Source of the DNA: Nemertoderma westbladi
Lineage: Eukaryota; Xenacoelomorpha; Nemertodermatida; Nemertodermatidae
DNA length: 64,000 nt
NCBI GenBank assembly: GCA_032718475.1
Contig: JAUCBJ010000961.1
Coordinates: 1-64,000, forward strand
Direction of reading: 5' to 3'
The notes under the pieces were generated by a model that worked only from the letters and a program-made list of their open reading frames with translations, did not search any database and was not told the origin of the DNA. This document shows, in pieces, positions 10,887-23,500 of the stretch (its first letter is position 1; each line of letters starts with the position of its first letter). Position numbers and translations under genes: made by a program.

Positions 10887-12320
10887 GTGAGTGAGAACGA
10901 AAACGATTCCGCGGTTCAAACGGGAAATAAAATTATATATTGTTTTGGTTAGCTTGGCGTTAATTTCCCGTTTAAAAATTATACATTATTAAATATTTTC
11001 ACGGCTCTCTCCATTTAAAGGCATCTTGTTTTACCGATCACTTTTTTTTGTTCACGTGTTAAATTCTAAAATTTATTTGTAGTTTTGTATGTTGGTTATT
11101 TGTCATTTAACATAACGTTGAAATTTCATTGTCTAAAAGCCAGTGCGTAGTGTAATTATTATAATACTTAATGTTGTAATTTTGCTTCTCAATCTCATTT
11201 ACGTGAGTTGTTATGAAATTTGCAGATAGGGGGGGGGGGGGGGGGGGGGGGGTGGAACTGGACGCAATAAAAATTAATCCTTCTCCAGGGGAAATTGGAC
11301 GCAAATAACAGCTGTTTACGAGCAAAAATTAAACTGTAACCTGTTCGATTGAGTTTAGTTTATTGTTTTGGTTAAAATAACGTGCCACTGTAACCTGCTC
11401 CTTTCCCTAAATTGAGAATTTAACAATGAGGCGGGATATTAATTCGCCAAGGCAGGTTTTGCATCCAGCTGTCTCGAAATTTGTGTCGCCGGGGATGGTG
11501 AGGAAGCGGAGAGAAAATAATATATTTCTTAAATCAGCTTTCACCTTAAAATATGACAATTGCTTCCAAAACAATATATAATTTTTAAATCTTCAAGATC
11601 GTTGGATTGTGTACATTAGAGGATGTTATTGAAGAAATATTCCAAGAGGAGATTGTTGATGAAACTGACCTGATCACGGACAACCGCACTAAACGTGCGA
11701 TACCTGATCGAACAACTGCAAAGACTGTTACATGGTCGAAGTCGGTATCTCTACTTCGCCGGCCCAGTAAATACCTCGTCCTTTCCTACCAACTAAAGTC
11801 CGCAGCTGCCAGTTTTCTAAGACAGGAGGTTGTTCCCTTTTCGGTTGCGTACATGAGTACACCGATACTGCACAAACTCTTAGAGAAGTCCACCTGCATT
11901 AAAGTTGCCCCCGGGAAAATTTTATTTCGAGGCGACGACAGTAGACAAGCCGTTGACTTCAATTTAATTTTGGAAGGTCGAGTTTATTTCACATCATCCA
12001 ATGGAGATCTAAGACTCGATAGTTGTGCGTTTAGCTATTTTGGTTTAAAGTCGTTATTGCCACGACAACGGGGCCGGGGGTCATCCCTGGCGACGCAGAC
12101 TAGCGAGAGAGCTTTACTGTCAACCTACCGTTGGTCCACGGATGAGTCGAACTCAATCGTGGACGCGGTCGCCACTGGACTGCCGAGTTACAGCGTGGTC
12201 GCCGCCACTGAGGTCGTCTACCTAAAGATCAGACGCTCCCATTACCGGGTTGCCATATCTAGTTACAAGGATATATTCGCTAATATTAGTAGTAACTTAC
12301 CAGAGAGAAATAGCGATTAG
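9504..12320 (+). CDS. CNNM: CNNM-family metal (magnesium) transporter, two exons, about 701 aa
   Basis: Cyclin-M proteins are plasma-membrane Mg2+ transport proteins related to bacterial CorC. Joining 9504-10886 to 11598-12320 gives 461 plus 240 codons. Residues 1-20 look like a signal peptide, followed by an extracellular region with N-glycosylation sequons. The DUF21 membrane domain starts near residue 165 (GLLCFSGLFSGLNLGLVGID, then HGNYLLCSLLFANTFVNAFM and GEIIPQSIASRNGLALGAKT). A Bateman CBS pair spans about 345-470, with RIPIYEGQRSNIVGLIWIKD and, across the splice, GLCTLEDVIEEI. A cNMP-binding-like domain fills the C-terminus (NLILEGRVYF, AFSYFGLKSLL). Human CNNM4 is about 775 aa, so the length fits. 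The frame of exon 1 runs on to 10952, but the match to the family stops at the GTGAGT donor at 10887. Which vertebrate paralogue is closest is not resolved. Confidence 0.95.
11229..11480 (-). mobile_element. MITE, family A, copy 2, in the CNNM intron
   Basis: Reverse-oriented copy of the element at 8487-8717: GGTGGAACTGGACGCAA at the left, GCATCCAGCT at the right, and GTTTATTGTTTTGGTTA (reverse of the shared 17-mer) at 11358-11374. CTGTAACCTG lies at 11334 and 11388. A run of 24 G (11229-11252) is at its left edge. The family end extends to TGCAGATAGGGGG, also seen at the other end of copy 1. Confidence 0.85.
11598..12320 (+). CDS. CNNM: CNNM exon 2 (end of CBS pair and cNMP-binding-like domain)
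   Basis: Acceptor TCTTCAAG|ATC, phase 0, encoding IVGLCTLEDVIEEIFQEEIV and ending at TAG 12318-12320. The TLEDVIEEI stretch is the family signature of CBS2. An insertion-like loop (about 12070-12170, rich in Arg and Ser) lies inside the C-terminal domain, where vertebrate CNNMs also have a variable loop. Confidence 0.92.
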   Translation: MVGLCTLEDVIEEIFQEEIVDETDLITDNRTKRAIPDRTTAKTVTWSKSVSLLRRPSKYLVLSYQLKSAAASFLRQEVVPFSVAYMSTPILHKLLEKSTCIKVAPGKILFRGDDSRQAVDFNLILEGRVYFTSSNGDLRLDSCAFSYFGLKSLLPRQRGRGSSLATQTSERALLSTYRWSTDESNSIVDAVATGLPSYSVVAATEVVYLKIRRSHYRVAISSYKDIFANISSNLPERNSD

Positions 12321-14381
12321 CTAAATTATAAGTTACTGAAATATATTTAAGTACTGAAAATTGTCTGATTTCTTCTGTCACTGGTGTTCTGGGTATGACC
12401 TCATTAGGATTCAACTCAGGTTATCCTTTATTATCTTAATAATAATCTATAACAGTGGCTATTTTAAATAGTTAATATTTTCCATATTATTTATCAGTCA
12501 TAGCCGCGCGCGCGCAGCTGTGATAATGCATTAGATGATGGATTGGTGTAGTTAGTGCGCAATTCGGATTACTTAATGCTTCCTGGGCTGGGGAATGAAT
12601 CCATCAATAGGTGTTGGTAGTGTAAATGATTCAGCCCTGTTCTCGGAGGCAGTGCTTCTTCTAGCCTATTAATACTATCCTATTAATTTAACTATTGGCG
12701 CGGAATAAAGTGAATGAAGTTGCACCACTGTTAGTCTTTACACAACCTATACTCCTATGTATTCATACATTATAAATAAGGGCCTGATTATTATTTACGT
12801 AATCGTGTAAACGGGATTTCATTGAATTTTGCTGCTGCAACCATGGCCACCTGTTCACCATGGTTACACTCTGCCATGTATATTAATCGTTGACAATAAG
12901 AAGCTACGTGCTTTGCTTTCTCTTTGACGAACTAAGTCAGCAGTTAAACAGCGTGAGATTCCGGATTCGATGGTTAATGGAAATGCTAATTGAATGTGGA
13001 TGATTGCCGACCCAAACTCGGTTTGACGTCCCACAAAAATCCGCGGATACCCTCCAGGGAAATTAGCATTTATTTGCCTTCACAAGACATATATTCTCTT
13101 CACATAAATTTTCCTTTAATATTTAACAAGCCTAGGATGGCCTACATACGTTGACAACACGTGTTGGTGGATTTGTTGTAATCACATTAAAAAAACGAAA
13201 TTGGATTAAACAATTCCAGATTAATGATGTTTCTTCTGAATAAATCAATGATATTAGTAATTAGTCGAGTTGAGAAACCTATCTGTGGGGCTAGCCTCGT
13301 TTTATAAGAGGACTTAGCTTATAGATACACGGTGATCATTTGTTTAATGTTGTCTTACGTGGCTGTCTTGCTCGAATTATGTTAACGTCACGATTACCCC
13401 ATTTACTATTCCGATATACATCCATATGTCTACCGATACGCATGTCTCATCATGTACACACCCTGAATGGTATGGATTCCACATTACTTGATTTATAATG
13501 GGATCCCACGCAATCCTCATTAAGTTACGAATGTGGTATGAAGCGCCATGCCATGTCATATAATACAATACAATGCTGCTATGAGTATGATATTATACCT
13601 TTATTATTCCCGAAACCCAGGAACAACTGGAGTTTCAGATTAATTTCTGCAACTCAGTTCTGTTTTTTATGTTGTTATGTATGTATGTACCGCAACTGCA
13701 CCGGCTATGGTACCGTTGAATGTGAACGGGCTCCGGGTAGTGTACTTCTGGCAATACCGCAAGATTAACAAATGTGTCCAAACTACCTGCCAATGGGTAG
13801 TTCGCCGCTCACGCACCGGTGAGTGTGAACGGGCCTTTAAGTATTAGGAACTATTTATTTCGTGTTTAATATGGGTGAAAACTGGGTTATTTCCCTTGGA
13901 AACCCACAAGGAATTTGAGCTAAAGTTTTTTTTTAATCTGATAATAGCCTGAGTTTTAGGTTTTAACTATTTCCAGTTTTTCCCGAGATGATATCCAATC
14001 AGATAAAATTATTAAATCGTCATGCTCATGCTCATGGCTTCGTTTCGATACATAACGTAGAAAACCCTAAATTTTTGTATATCTTTACATATTATACGTA
14101 GCAGCTACCTGACATTGTTCATCGACAAAGTACAATTTACATAGCAACGAGGTTCTAGTTGTAATATTTCCCAGGGAATAATGTTAAGCTGATGGCGTAT
14201 AAAGTTATAAATCAATAAGTAATCAGGTAATCGCAATCGATGTCGGGTCTTGGGTCGCACATATTGTTAACATATTGTCTTTAAAGATTAGTGGAATCCA
14301 GGAAAGCCATAAATTGGCTTTTCTGGAAGTGAAAGAACAGTAAATCATTTTTTCTCTAATTTAATATTTTTTGTGTTTCAG
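12321..14381. other. Spacer between CNNM and the first visible LARP4 exon
   Basis: Holds the CNNM 3' untranslated region (an AATAAA lies near 12706) and then AT-rich sequence. I searched for the exon that should encode the start of the LARP4 La motif and did not find it. TGTGAACGGGC occurs twice at about 13717 and 13825. Short frames at 13377-13768 look non-coding. Confidence 0.55.
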
Positions 14382-14518
14382 GGAGAACCTTGCTACAGAT
14401 ACGTACCTACGTTCTCAGATGGATGGCGAACAGTTTGTCAATGTCTGGACTATAGCGTCCTTCAACATGGTCAAACGACTTACGAGCGACGTGGATCTGG
14501 TTATCGCGGTGCTCAAAG
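14382..14518 (+). CDS. LARP4: LARP4 exon: La motif
   Basis: Acceptor GTGTTTCAG|G and donor CAAAG|GTTAGT. The in-frame reading starts at 14383 with ENLATDTYLRSQMDGEQFVN and ends ...LVIAVLK plus one base. It matches the La motif core of LARP4, including the QMDGEQF segment that distinguishes LARP4 from LARP1. It enters in the third codon position, so at least one coding exon lies upstream. Confidence 0.93.
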
Positions 14519-17500
14519 GTTAGTAGTAGACTTATTATATCTACGCGTTAAAACTGAAATACTAATGGAAGGACATTAGTCGCACCCAATCGGGTTAACT
14601 TTAAATTTAACCAGTCTATTACAGTCTATTAAGTTCCATTTATTATATTTATTGAACATAGAGCACCCCGGTCAAAACAAATCAACCCGGGCGCGGTCAA
14701 GTTTAGCGAACGGCCGATCCCTATAGTCATTAGAAAAATAATCAATGCAGTAAGGTGCTACTGGGTTGTTATCATTTGTAATGATATTATTTTATTTTAT
14801 TGTTTAGACTCACATTTAGTTGAGGTAGACGAAGTGAATCTCCGTGTGCGACCTGCTTGTAAACGTTGTATAATCATACTGCGGGAGGTTCCTGGTGAAA
14901 CCCCGATGGAGGTGAGTAAACGTTGTATAATCATACTGCGGGAGGTTCCTGGTGAAACCCCGATGGAGGTGAGTAAACGTTGTATAATCATACTGCGGGA
15001 GGTTCCTGGTGAAACCCCGATGGAGGTGAGTAAACGTTGTATAATCATACTGCGGGAGGTTCCTGGTGAAACCCCGATGGAGGTGAGTAAACGTTGTATA
15101 ATCATACTGCGGGAGGTTCCTGGTGAAACCCCGATGGAGGTGAGTAAACGTTGTATAATCATACTGCGGGAGGTTCCTGGTGAAACCCCGATGGAGGTGA
15201 GTAAACGTTGTATAATCATACTTCGGGAGGTTCCTGGTGAAACCCCGATGGAGATGAGTAAACGTTGTATAATCATACTTCGGGAGGTTCCTGGTGAAAC
15301 CCCGATGGAGGTGAGTAAACGTTGTATAATCATACTTCGGGAGGTTCCTGGTGAAACCCCGATGGAGGTGAGTAAACGTTGTATAATCATACTGCGGGAG
15401 GTTCCTGGTGAAACCCCGATGGAGGTGAGTAAACGTTGTATAATCATACTTCGGGAGGTTCCTGGTGAAACCCCGATGGAGGTGAGTAAACGTTGTATAA
15501 TTATACTGCGGGAGGTTCCTGGTGAAACCCCGATGGAGGTGAGTAAACGTTGTATAATCATACTTCGGGAGGTTCCTGGTGAAACCCCGATGGAGGTGAG
15601 TAAACGTTGTATAATCATACTTCGGGAGGTTCCTGGTGAAACCCCGATGGAGGTGAGTAAACGTTGTATAATCATACTTCGGGAGGTTCCTGGTGAAACC
15701 CCGATGGAGGTTGGTAAACGTTGTATAATAATTATACTTCGGGAGGTTCCTGGTGAAACCCCGATGGAGGTGAGTAAACGTTGTATAATCATACTTCGGG
15801 AGGTTCCTGGTGAAACCCCGATGGAGGTGAGTAAACGTTGTATAATCATACTTCGGGAGGTTCCTGGTGAAACCCCGATGGAGGTGAGTAAACGTTGTAT
15901 AATAATTATACTTCGGGAGGTTCCTGGTGAAACCCCGATGGAGGTGAGTAAACGTTGTATAATCATACTTCGGGAGGTTCCTGGTGAAACCCCGATGGAG
16001 GTGAGTAAACGTTGTATAATCATACTTCGGGAGGTTCCTGGTGAAACCCCGATGGAGGTGAGTAAACGTTGTATAATCATACTTCGGGAGGTTCCTGGTG
16101 AAACCCCGATGGAGGTGAGTAAACGTTGTATAATCATACTTCGGGAGGTTCCTGGTGAAACCCCGATGGAGGTGAGTAAACGTTGTATAATAATTATACT
16201 TCGGGAGGTTCCTGGTGAAACCCCGATGGAGGTGAGTAAACGTTGTATAATCATACTTCGGGAGGTTCCTGGTGAAACCCCGATGGAGGTGAGTAAACGT
16301 TGTATAATAATTATACTTCGGGAGGTTCCTGGTGAAACCCCGATGGAGGTTGGTAAACGTTGTATAATAATTATACTTCGGGAGGTTCCTGGTGAAACCC
16401 CGATGGAGGTGAGTAAACGTTGTATAATCATACTTCGGGAGGTTCCTGGTGAAACCCCGATGGAGGTTGGTAAACGTTGTATAATAATTATACTTCGGGA
16501 GGTTCCTGGTGAAACCCCGATGGAGGTGAGTAAACGTTGTATAATCATACTTCGGGAGGTTCCTGGTGAAACCCCGATGGAGGTGAGTAAACGTTGTATA
16601 ATCATACTGCGGGAGGTTCCTGGTGAAACCCCGATGGAGGTTAGTAAACGTTGTATAATCATACTGCGGGAGGTTCCTGGTGAAACCCCGATGGAGGTGA
16701 GTAAACGTTGTATAATCATACTTCGGGAGGTTCCTGGTGAAACCCCGATGGAGGTGAGTAAACGTTGTATAATAATTATACTTCGGGAGGTTCCTGGTGA
16801 AACCCCGATGGAGGTGAGTAAACGTTGTATAATCATACTTCGGGAGGTTCCTGGTGAAACCCCGATGGAGGTGAGTAAACGTTGTATAATCATACTTCGG
16901 GAGGTTCCTGGTGAAACCCCGATGGAGGTGAGTAAACGTTGTATAATCATACTACGGGAGGTTCCTGGTGAAACCCCGATGGAGGTGAGTAAACGTTGTA
17001 TAATCATACTGCGGGAGGTTCCTGGTGAAACCCCGATGGAGGTGAGTAAACGTTGTATAATCATACTTCGGGAGGTTCCTGGTGAAACCCCGATGGAGGT
17101 GAGTAAACGTTGTATAATCATACTTCGGGAGGTTCCTGGTGAAACCCCGATGGAGGTGAGTAAACGTTGTATAATCATACTTCGGGAGGTTCCTGGTGAA
17201 ACCCCGATGGAGGTGAGTAAACGTTGTATAATCATACTTCGGGAGGTTCCTGGTGAAACCCCGATGGAGGTGAGTAAACGTTGTATAATCATACTACGGG
17301 AGGTTCCTGGTGAAACCCCGATGGAGGTGAGTAAACGTTGTATAATCATACTGCGGGAGGTTCCTGGTGAAACCCCGATGGAGGTGAGTAAACGTTGTAT
17401 AATCATACTTCGGGAGGTTCCTGGTGAAACCCCGATGGAGGTGAGTAAACGTTGTATAATCATACTTCGGGAGGTTCCTGGTGAAACCCCGATGGAGGTG

Positions 17501-20500
17501 AGTAAACGTTGTATAATCATACTTCGGGAGGTTCCTGGTGAAACCCCGATGGAGGTGAGTAAACGTTGTATAATCATACTGCGGGAGGTTCCTGGTGAAA
17601 CCCCGATGGAGGTGAGTAAACGTTGTATAATCATACTTCGGGAGGTTCCTGGTGAAACCCCGATGGAGGTGAGTAAACGTTGTATAATCATACTTCGGGA
17701 GGTTCCTGGTGAAACCCCGATGGAGGTGAGTAAACGTTGTATAATCATACTTCGGGAGGTTCCTGGTGAAACCCCGATGGAGGTGAGTAAACGTTGTATA
17801 ATCATACTTCGGGAGGTTCCTGGTGAAACCCCGATGGAGGTGAGTAAACGTTGTATAATCATACTTCGGGAGGTTCCTGGTGAAACCCCGATGGAGGTGA
17901 GTAAACGTTGTATAATCATACTTCGGGAGGTTCCTGGTGAAACCCCGATGGAGGTGAGTAAACGTTGTATAATCATACTTCGGGAGGTTCCTGGTGAAAC
18001 CCCGATGGAGGTGAGTAAACGTTGTATAATCATACTTCGGGAGGTTCCTGGTGAAACCCCGATGGAGGTGAGTAAACGTTGTATAATCATACTTCGGGAG
18101 GTTCCTGGTGAAACCCCGATGGAGGTGAGTAAACGTTGTATAATTATACTACGGGAGGTTCCTGGTGAAACCCCGATGGAGGTGAGTAAACGTTGTATAA
18201 TCATACTGCGGGAGGTTCCTGGTGAAACCCCGATGGAGGTGAGTAAACGTTGTATAATCATACTTCGGGAGGTTCCTGGTGAAACCCCGATGGAGGTGAG
18301 TAAACGTTGTATAATTATACTACGGGAGGTTCCTGGTGAAACCCCGATGGAGGTGAGTAAACGTTGTATAATCATACTTCGGGAGGTTCCTGGTGAAACC
18401 CCGATGGAGGTTGGTAAACGTTGTATAATCATACTGCGGGAGGTTCCTGGTGAAACCCCGATGGAGGTGAGTAAACGTTGTATAATCATACTTCGGGAGG
18501 TTCCTGGTGAAACCCCGATGGAGGTGAGTAAACGTTGTATAATCATACTACGGGAGGTTCCTGGTGAAACCCCGATGGAGGTGAGTAAACGTTGTATAAT
18601 CATACTTCGGGAGGTTCCTGGTGAAACCCCGATGGAGGTGAGTAAACGTTGTATAATCATACTGCGGGAGGTTCCTGGTGAAACCCCGATGGAGGTGAGT
18701 AAACGTTGTATAATCATACTTCGGGAGGTTCCTGGTGAAACCCCGATGGAGGTGAGTAAACGTTGTATAATCATACTTCGGGAGGTTCCTGGTGAAACCC
18801 CGATGGAGGTGAGTAAACGTTGTATAATCATACTTCGGGAGGTTCCTGGTGAAACCCCGATGGAGGTGAGTAAACGTTGTATAATCATACTACGGGAGGT
18901 TCCTGGTGAAACCCCGATGGAGGTGAGTAAACGTTGTATAATCATACTTCGGGAGGTTCCTGGTGAAACCCCGATGGAGGTGAGTAAACGTTGTATAATC
19001 ATACTTCGGGAGGTTCCTGGTGAAACCCCGATGGAGGTGAGTAAACGTTGTATAATCATACTACGGGAGGTTCCTGGTGAAACCCCGATGGAGGTGAGTA
19101 AACGTTGTATAATCATACTTCGGGAGGTTCCTGGTGAAACCCCGATGGAGGTGAGTAAACGTTGTATAATCATACTTCGGGAGGTTCCTGGTGAAACCCC
19201 GATGGAGGTGAGTAAACGTTGTATAATCATACTTCGGGAGGTTCCTGGTGAAACCCCGATGGAGATGAGTAAACGTTGTATAATCATACTTCGGGAGGTT
19301 CCTGGTGAAACCCCGATGGAGGTGAGTAAACGTTGTATAATCATACTGCGGGAGGTTCCTGGTGAAACCCCGATGGAGGTGAGTAAACGTTGTATAATCA
19401 TACTACGGGAGGTTCCTGGTGAAACCCCGATGGAGGTGAGTAAACGTTGTATAATCATACTTCGGGAGGTTCCTGGTGAAACCCCGATGGAGGTGAGTAA
19501 ACGTTGTATAATCATACTGCGGGAGGTTCCTGGTGAAACCCCGATGGAGGTGAGTAAACGTTGTATAATCATACTTCGGGAGGTTCCTGGTGAAACCCCG
19601 ATGGAGGTGAGTAAACGTTGTATAATCATACTACGGGAGGTTCCTGGTGAAACCCCGATGGAGGTGAGTAAACGTTGTATAATCATACTTCGGGAGGTTC
19701 CTGGTGAAACCCCGATGGAGGTGAGTAAACGTTGTATAATCATACTACGGGAGGTTCCTGGTGAAACCCCGATGGAGGTGAGTAAACGTTGTATAATCAT
19801 ACTACGGGAGGTTCCTGGTGAAACCCCGATGGAGGTGAGTAAACGTTGTATAATCATACTTCGGGAGGTTCCTGGTGAAACCCCGATGGAGGTGAGTAAA
19901 CGTTGTATAATCATACTTCGGGAGGTTCCTGGTGAAACCCCGATGGAGGTGAGTAAACGTTGTATAATCATACTTCGGGAGGTTCCTGGTGAAACCCCGA
20001 TGGAGATGAGTAAACGTTGTATAATCATACTTCGGGAGGTTCCTGGTGAAACCCCGATGGAGGTGAGTAAACGTTGTATAATCATACTGCGGGAGGTTCC
20101 TGGTGAAACCCCGATGGAGGTGAGTAAACGTTGTATAATCATACTACGGGAGGTTCCTGGTGAAACCCCGATGGAGGTGAGTAAACGTTGTATAATCATA
20201 CTTCGGGAGGTTCCTGGTGAAACCCCGATGGAGGTGAGTAAACGTTGTATAATCATACTGCGGGAGGTTCCTGGTGAAACCCCGATGGAGGTGAGTAAAC
20301 GTTGTATAATCATACTTCGGGAGGTTCCTGGTGAAACCCCGATGGAGGTGAGTAAACGTTGTATAATCATACTACGGGAGGTTCCTGGTGAAACCCCGAT
20401 GGAGGTGAGTAAACGTTGTATAATCATACTTCGGGAGGTTCCTGGTGAAACCCCGATGGAGGTGAGTAAACGTTGTATAATCATACTGCGGGAGGTTCCT

Positions 20501-23500
20501 GGTGAAACCCCGATGGAGGTGAGTAAACGTTGTATAATCATACTTCGGGAGGTTCCTGGTGAAACCCCGATGGAGGTGAGTAAACGTTGTATAATCATAC
20601 TTCGGGAGGTTCCTGGTGAAACCCCGATGGAGGTGAGTAAACGTTGTATAATCATACTACGGGAGGTTCCTGGTGAAACCCCGATGGAGGTGAGTAAACG
20701 TTGTATAATCATACTTCGGGAGGTTCCTGGTGAAACCCCGATGGAGGTGAGTAAACGTTGTATAATCATACTACGGGAGGTTCCTGGTGAAACCCCGATG
20801 GAGGTGAGTAAACGTTGTATAATTATACTACGGGAGGTTCCTGGTGAAACCCCGATGGAGGTGAGTAAACGTTGTATAATCATACTACGGGAGGTTCCTG
20901 GTGAAACCCCGATGGAGGTGAGTAAACGTTGTATAATTATACTACGGGAGGTTCCTGGTGAAACCCCGATGGAGGTGAGTAAACGTTGTATAATCATACT
21001 GCGGGAGGTTCCTGGTGAAACCCCGATGGAGGTGAGTAAACGTTGTATAATTATACTTTGGGAGGTTCCTGGTGAAACCCCGATGGAGGTTAGTAAACGT
21101 TGTATAATCATACTTCGGGAGGTTCCTGGTGAATCCCCGATGGAGGTGAGTAAACGTTGTATAATCATACTGCGGGAGGTTCCTGGTGAAACCCCGATGG
21201 AGGTGAGTAAACGTTGTATAATCATACTTCGGGAGGTTCCTGGTGAAACCCCGATGGAGGTGAGTAAACGTTGTATAATCATACTGCGGGAGGTTCCTGG
21301 TGAAACCCCGATGGAGGTGAGTAAACGTTGTATAATCATACTGCGGGAGGTTCCTGGTGAAACCCCGATGGAGGTTAGTAAACGTTGTATAATCATACTT
21401 CGGGAGGTTCCTGGTGAAACCCCGATGGAGGTGAGTAAACGTTGTATAATCATACTTCGGGAGGTTCCTGGTGAATCCCCGATGGAGGTGAGTAAACGTT
21501 GTATAATCATACTTCGGGAGGTTCCTGGTGAAACCCCGATGGAGGTGAGTAAACGTTGTATAATCATACTTCGGGAGGTTCCTGGTGAAACCCCGATGGA
21601 GGTGAGTAAACGTTGTATAATCATACTTCGGGAGGTTCCTGGTGAAACCCCGATGGAGGTGAGTAAACGTTGTATAATCATACTTCGGGAGGTTCCTGGT
21701 GAAACCCCGATGGAGGTGAGTAAACGTTGTATAATCATACTTCGGGAGGTTCCTGGTGAAACCCCGATGGAGGTGAGTAAACGTTGTATAATCATACTTC
21801 GGGAGGTTCCTGGTGAAACCCCGATGGAGGTGAGTAAACGTTGTATAATCATACTTCGGGAGGTTCCTGGTGAAACCCCGATGGAGGTGAGTAAACGTTG
21901 TATAATCATACTTCGGGAGGTTCCTGGTGAAACCCCGATGGAGGTGAGTAAACGTTGTATAATCATACTTCGGGAGGTTCCTGGTGAAACCCCGATGGAG
22001 GTGAGTAAACGTTGTATAATCATACTGCGGGAGGTTCCTGGTGAAACCCCGATGGAGGTGAGTAAACGTTGTATAATCATACTGCGGGAGGTTCCTGGTG
22101 AAACCCCGATGGAGGTGAGTAAACGTTGTATAATCATACTGCGGGAGGTTCCTGGTGAAACCCCGATGGAGGTGAGTAAACGTTGTATAATCATACTGCG
22201 GGAGGTTCCTGGTGAAACCCCGATGGAGGTGAGTAAACGTTGTATAATCATACTTCGGGAGGTTCCTGGTGAAACCCCGATGGAGGTGAGTAAACGTTGT
22301 ATAATCATACTGCGGGAGGTTCCTGGTGAATCGTTATAGTTACTTTAATTAGTTACTTATAGTTAATTACTATTACTAATTACTATTAGTTAATAGTTAC
22401 TTTATTGTCAATCATATTGATGTTAGTTTATTTAATAAGAGTAATATTATTAATATTCCCAGATGGTATCCATTTTTGATAGAGCTACCCAAGCCTTTGC
22501 TTTCCTAACTTCTATGTCCTTTTTGCTACTCTCTATCCATGATCCAAGGTACTGGAAGTCGTCGACCTTCCTTAGTTGATTATTATCAATGGTTGTCAAC
22601 ATTAAAGGTCATGAATTCGGTCTTGGTAGCATTTACATGCAATCCAACCTCCTTAGCAGCCCTCTCCACTTTATTTAGTAGAAGCTGTGCATCTGCTAGC
22701 GTATTAGAGAGCAGGGCGATGTCATCCGCAAAGTCGGTGTCTGTGACTGTAGTTGCCGGATATCTACTACTTCTCCGTTCTTGAAGTGTGAATCCCAGAT
22801 CTTCATCCTTTGTGGCCGTCCTCATTGCGTAATCCAGCACAATTACAAATAGTAATGGTGCTAATGTGTCACCTTGCTGTACGCCAGTCAGGATTGAGTC
22901 TGAGTGTCTGTTTATTTGCATCCCGCAGAACTTCGTGTTGTTTTTATCGACATTGAAGCCTTGAAGGGATTCTATAGTAACTGGTTTATTTTCCTTGTTT
23001 AACGGGTTTTTGTATGGCTATAATAGTCGTTTGGGAATAAACTACAACTTTATCATAAACGTACTGTCCCTATTTAACTTTTTAACTGGTTTTCTCACAA
23101 TAATTTGTTAACATGATTATCTACCCAGGAGGTGAGGGCCTTGTTCTCCAATCCCAGATGTCCCCCGCATCTGTCGTGTCATTATGCCGGGAACGACAAC
23201 TGGTATATATCCTTCGAGACTTCGCAGGACGCCCAGGCAGCATTCGCGTTTATTCGTAGCGAAACCTTTCTTGGGAAAGAGGTTAAGGTAAGTTGTTGTT
23301 GTAGCCGACTTATTGTATACTTTTTCACCTATAATAGTATCTAATTTCACACATCCATGCGGCGGTTTGCAGTTCCCTGCACCGGTACAGTCTGCTAATT
23401 GGATGCAATTGGCCAATTGGTAGCAAAAGTGTGAGGTCTAAAGGAGTTGGTTAACATAATTAAATTACTAATATTTGTAAGATAACCATGACAACAGAAA

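Noticed and set aside
10887-10952. Extension of CNNM exon 1 to the stop at 10950
   Set aside because: Family similarity ends at the GTGAGT donor, and exon 2 continues it in phase. The tail would truncate CBS2 and the C-terminal domain.
13377-13768. Possible small genes between CNNM and LARP4
   Set aside because: Short frames without motifs, codon bias or splice context; they do not match the missing LARP4 N-terminus.
14797-22308. 2,503-codon frame on the minus strand
   Set aside because: Mirror of the 57-bp array; it is open only because the unit has no stop in that phase. No independent start or motif.
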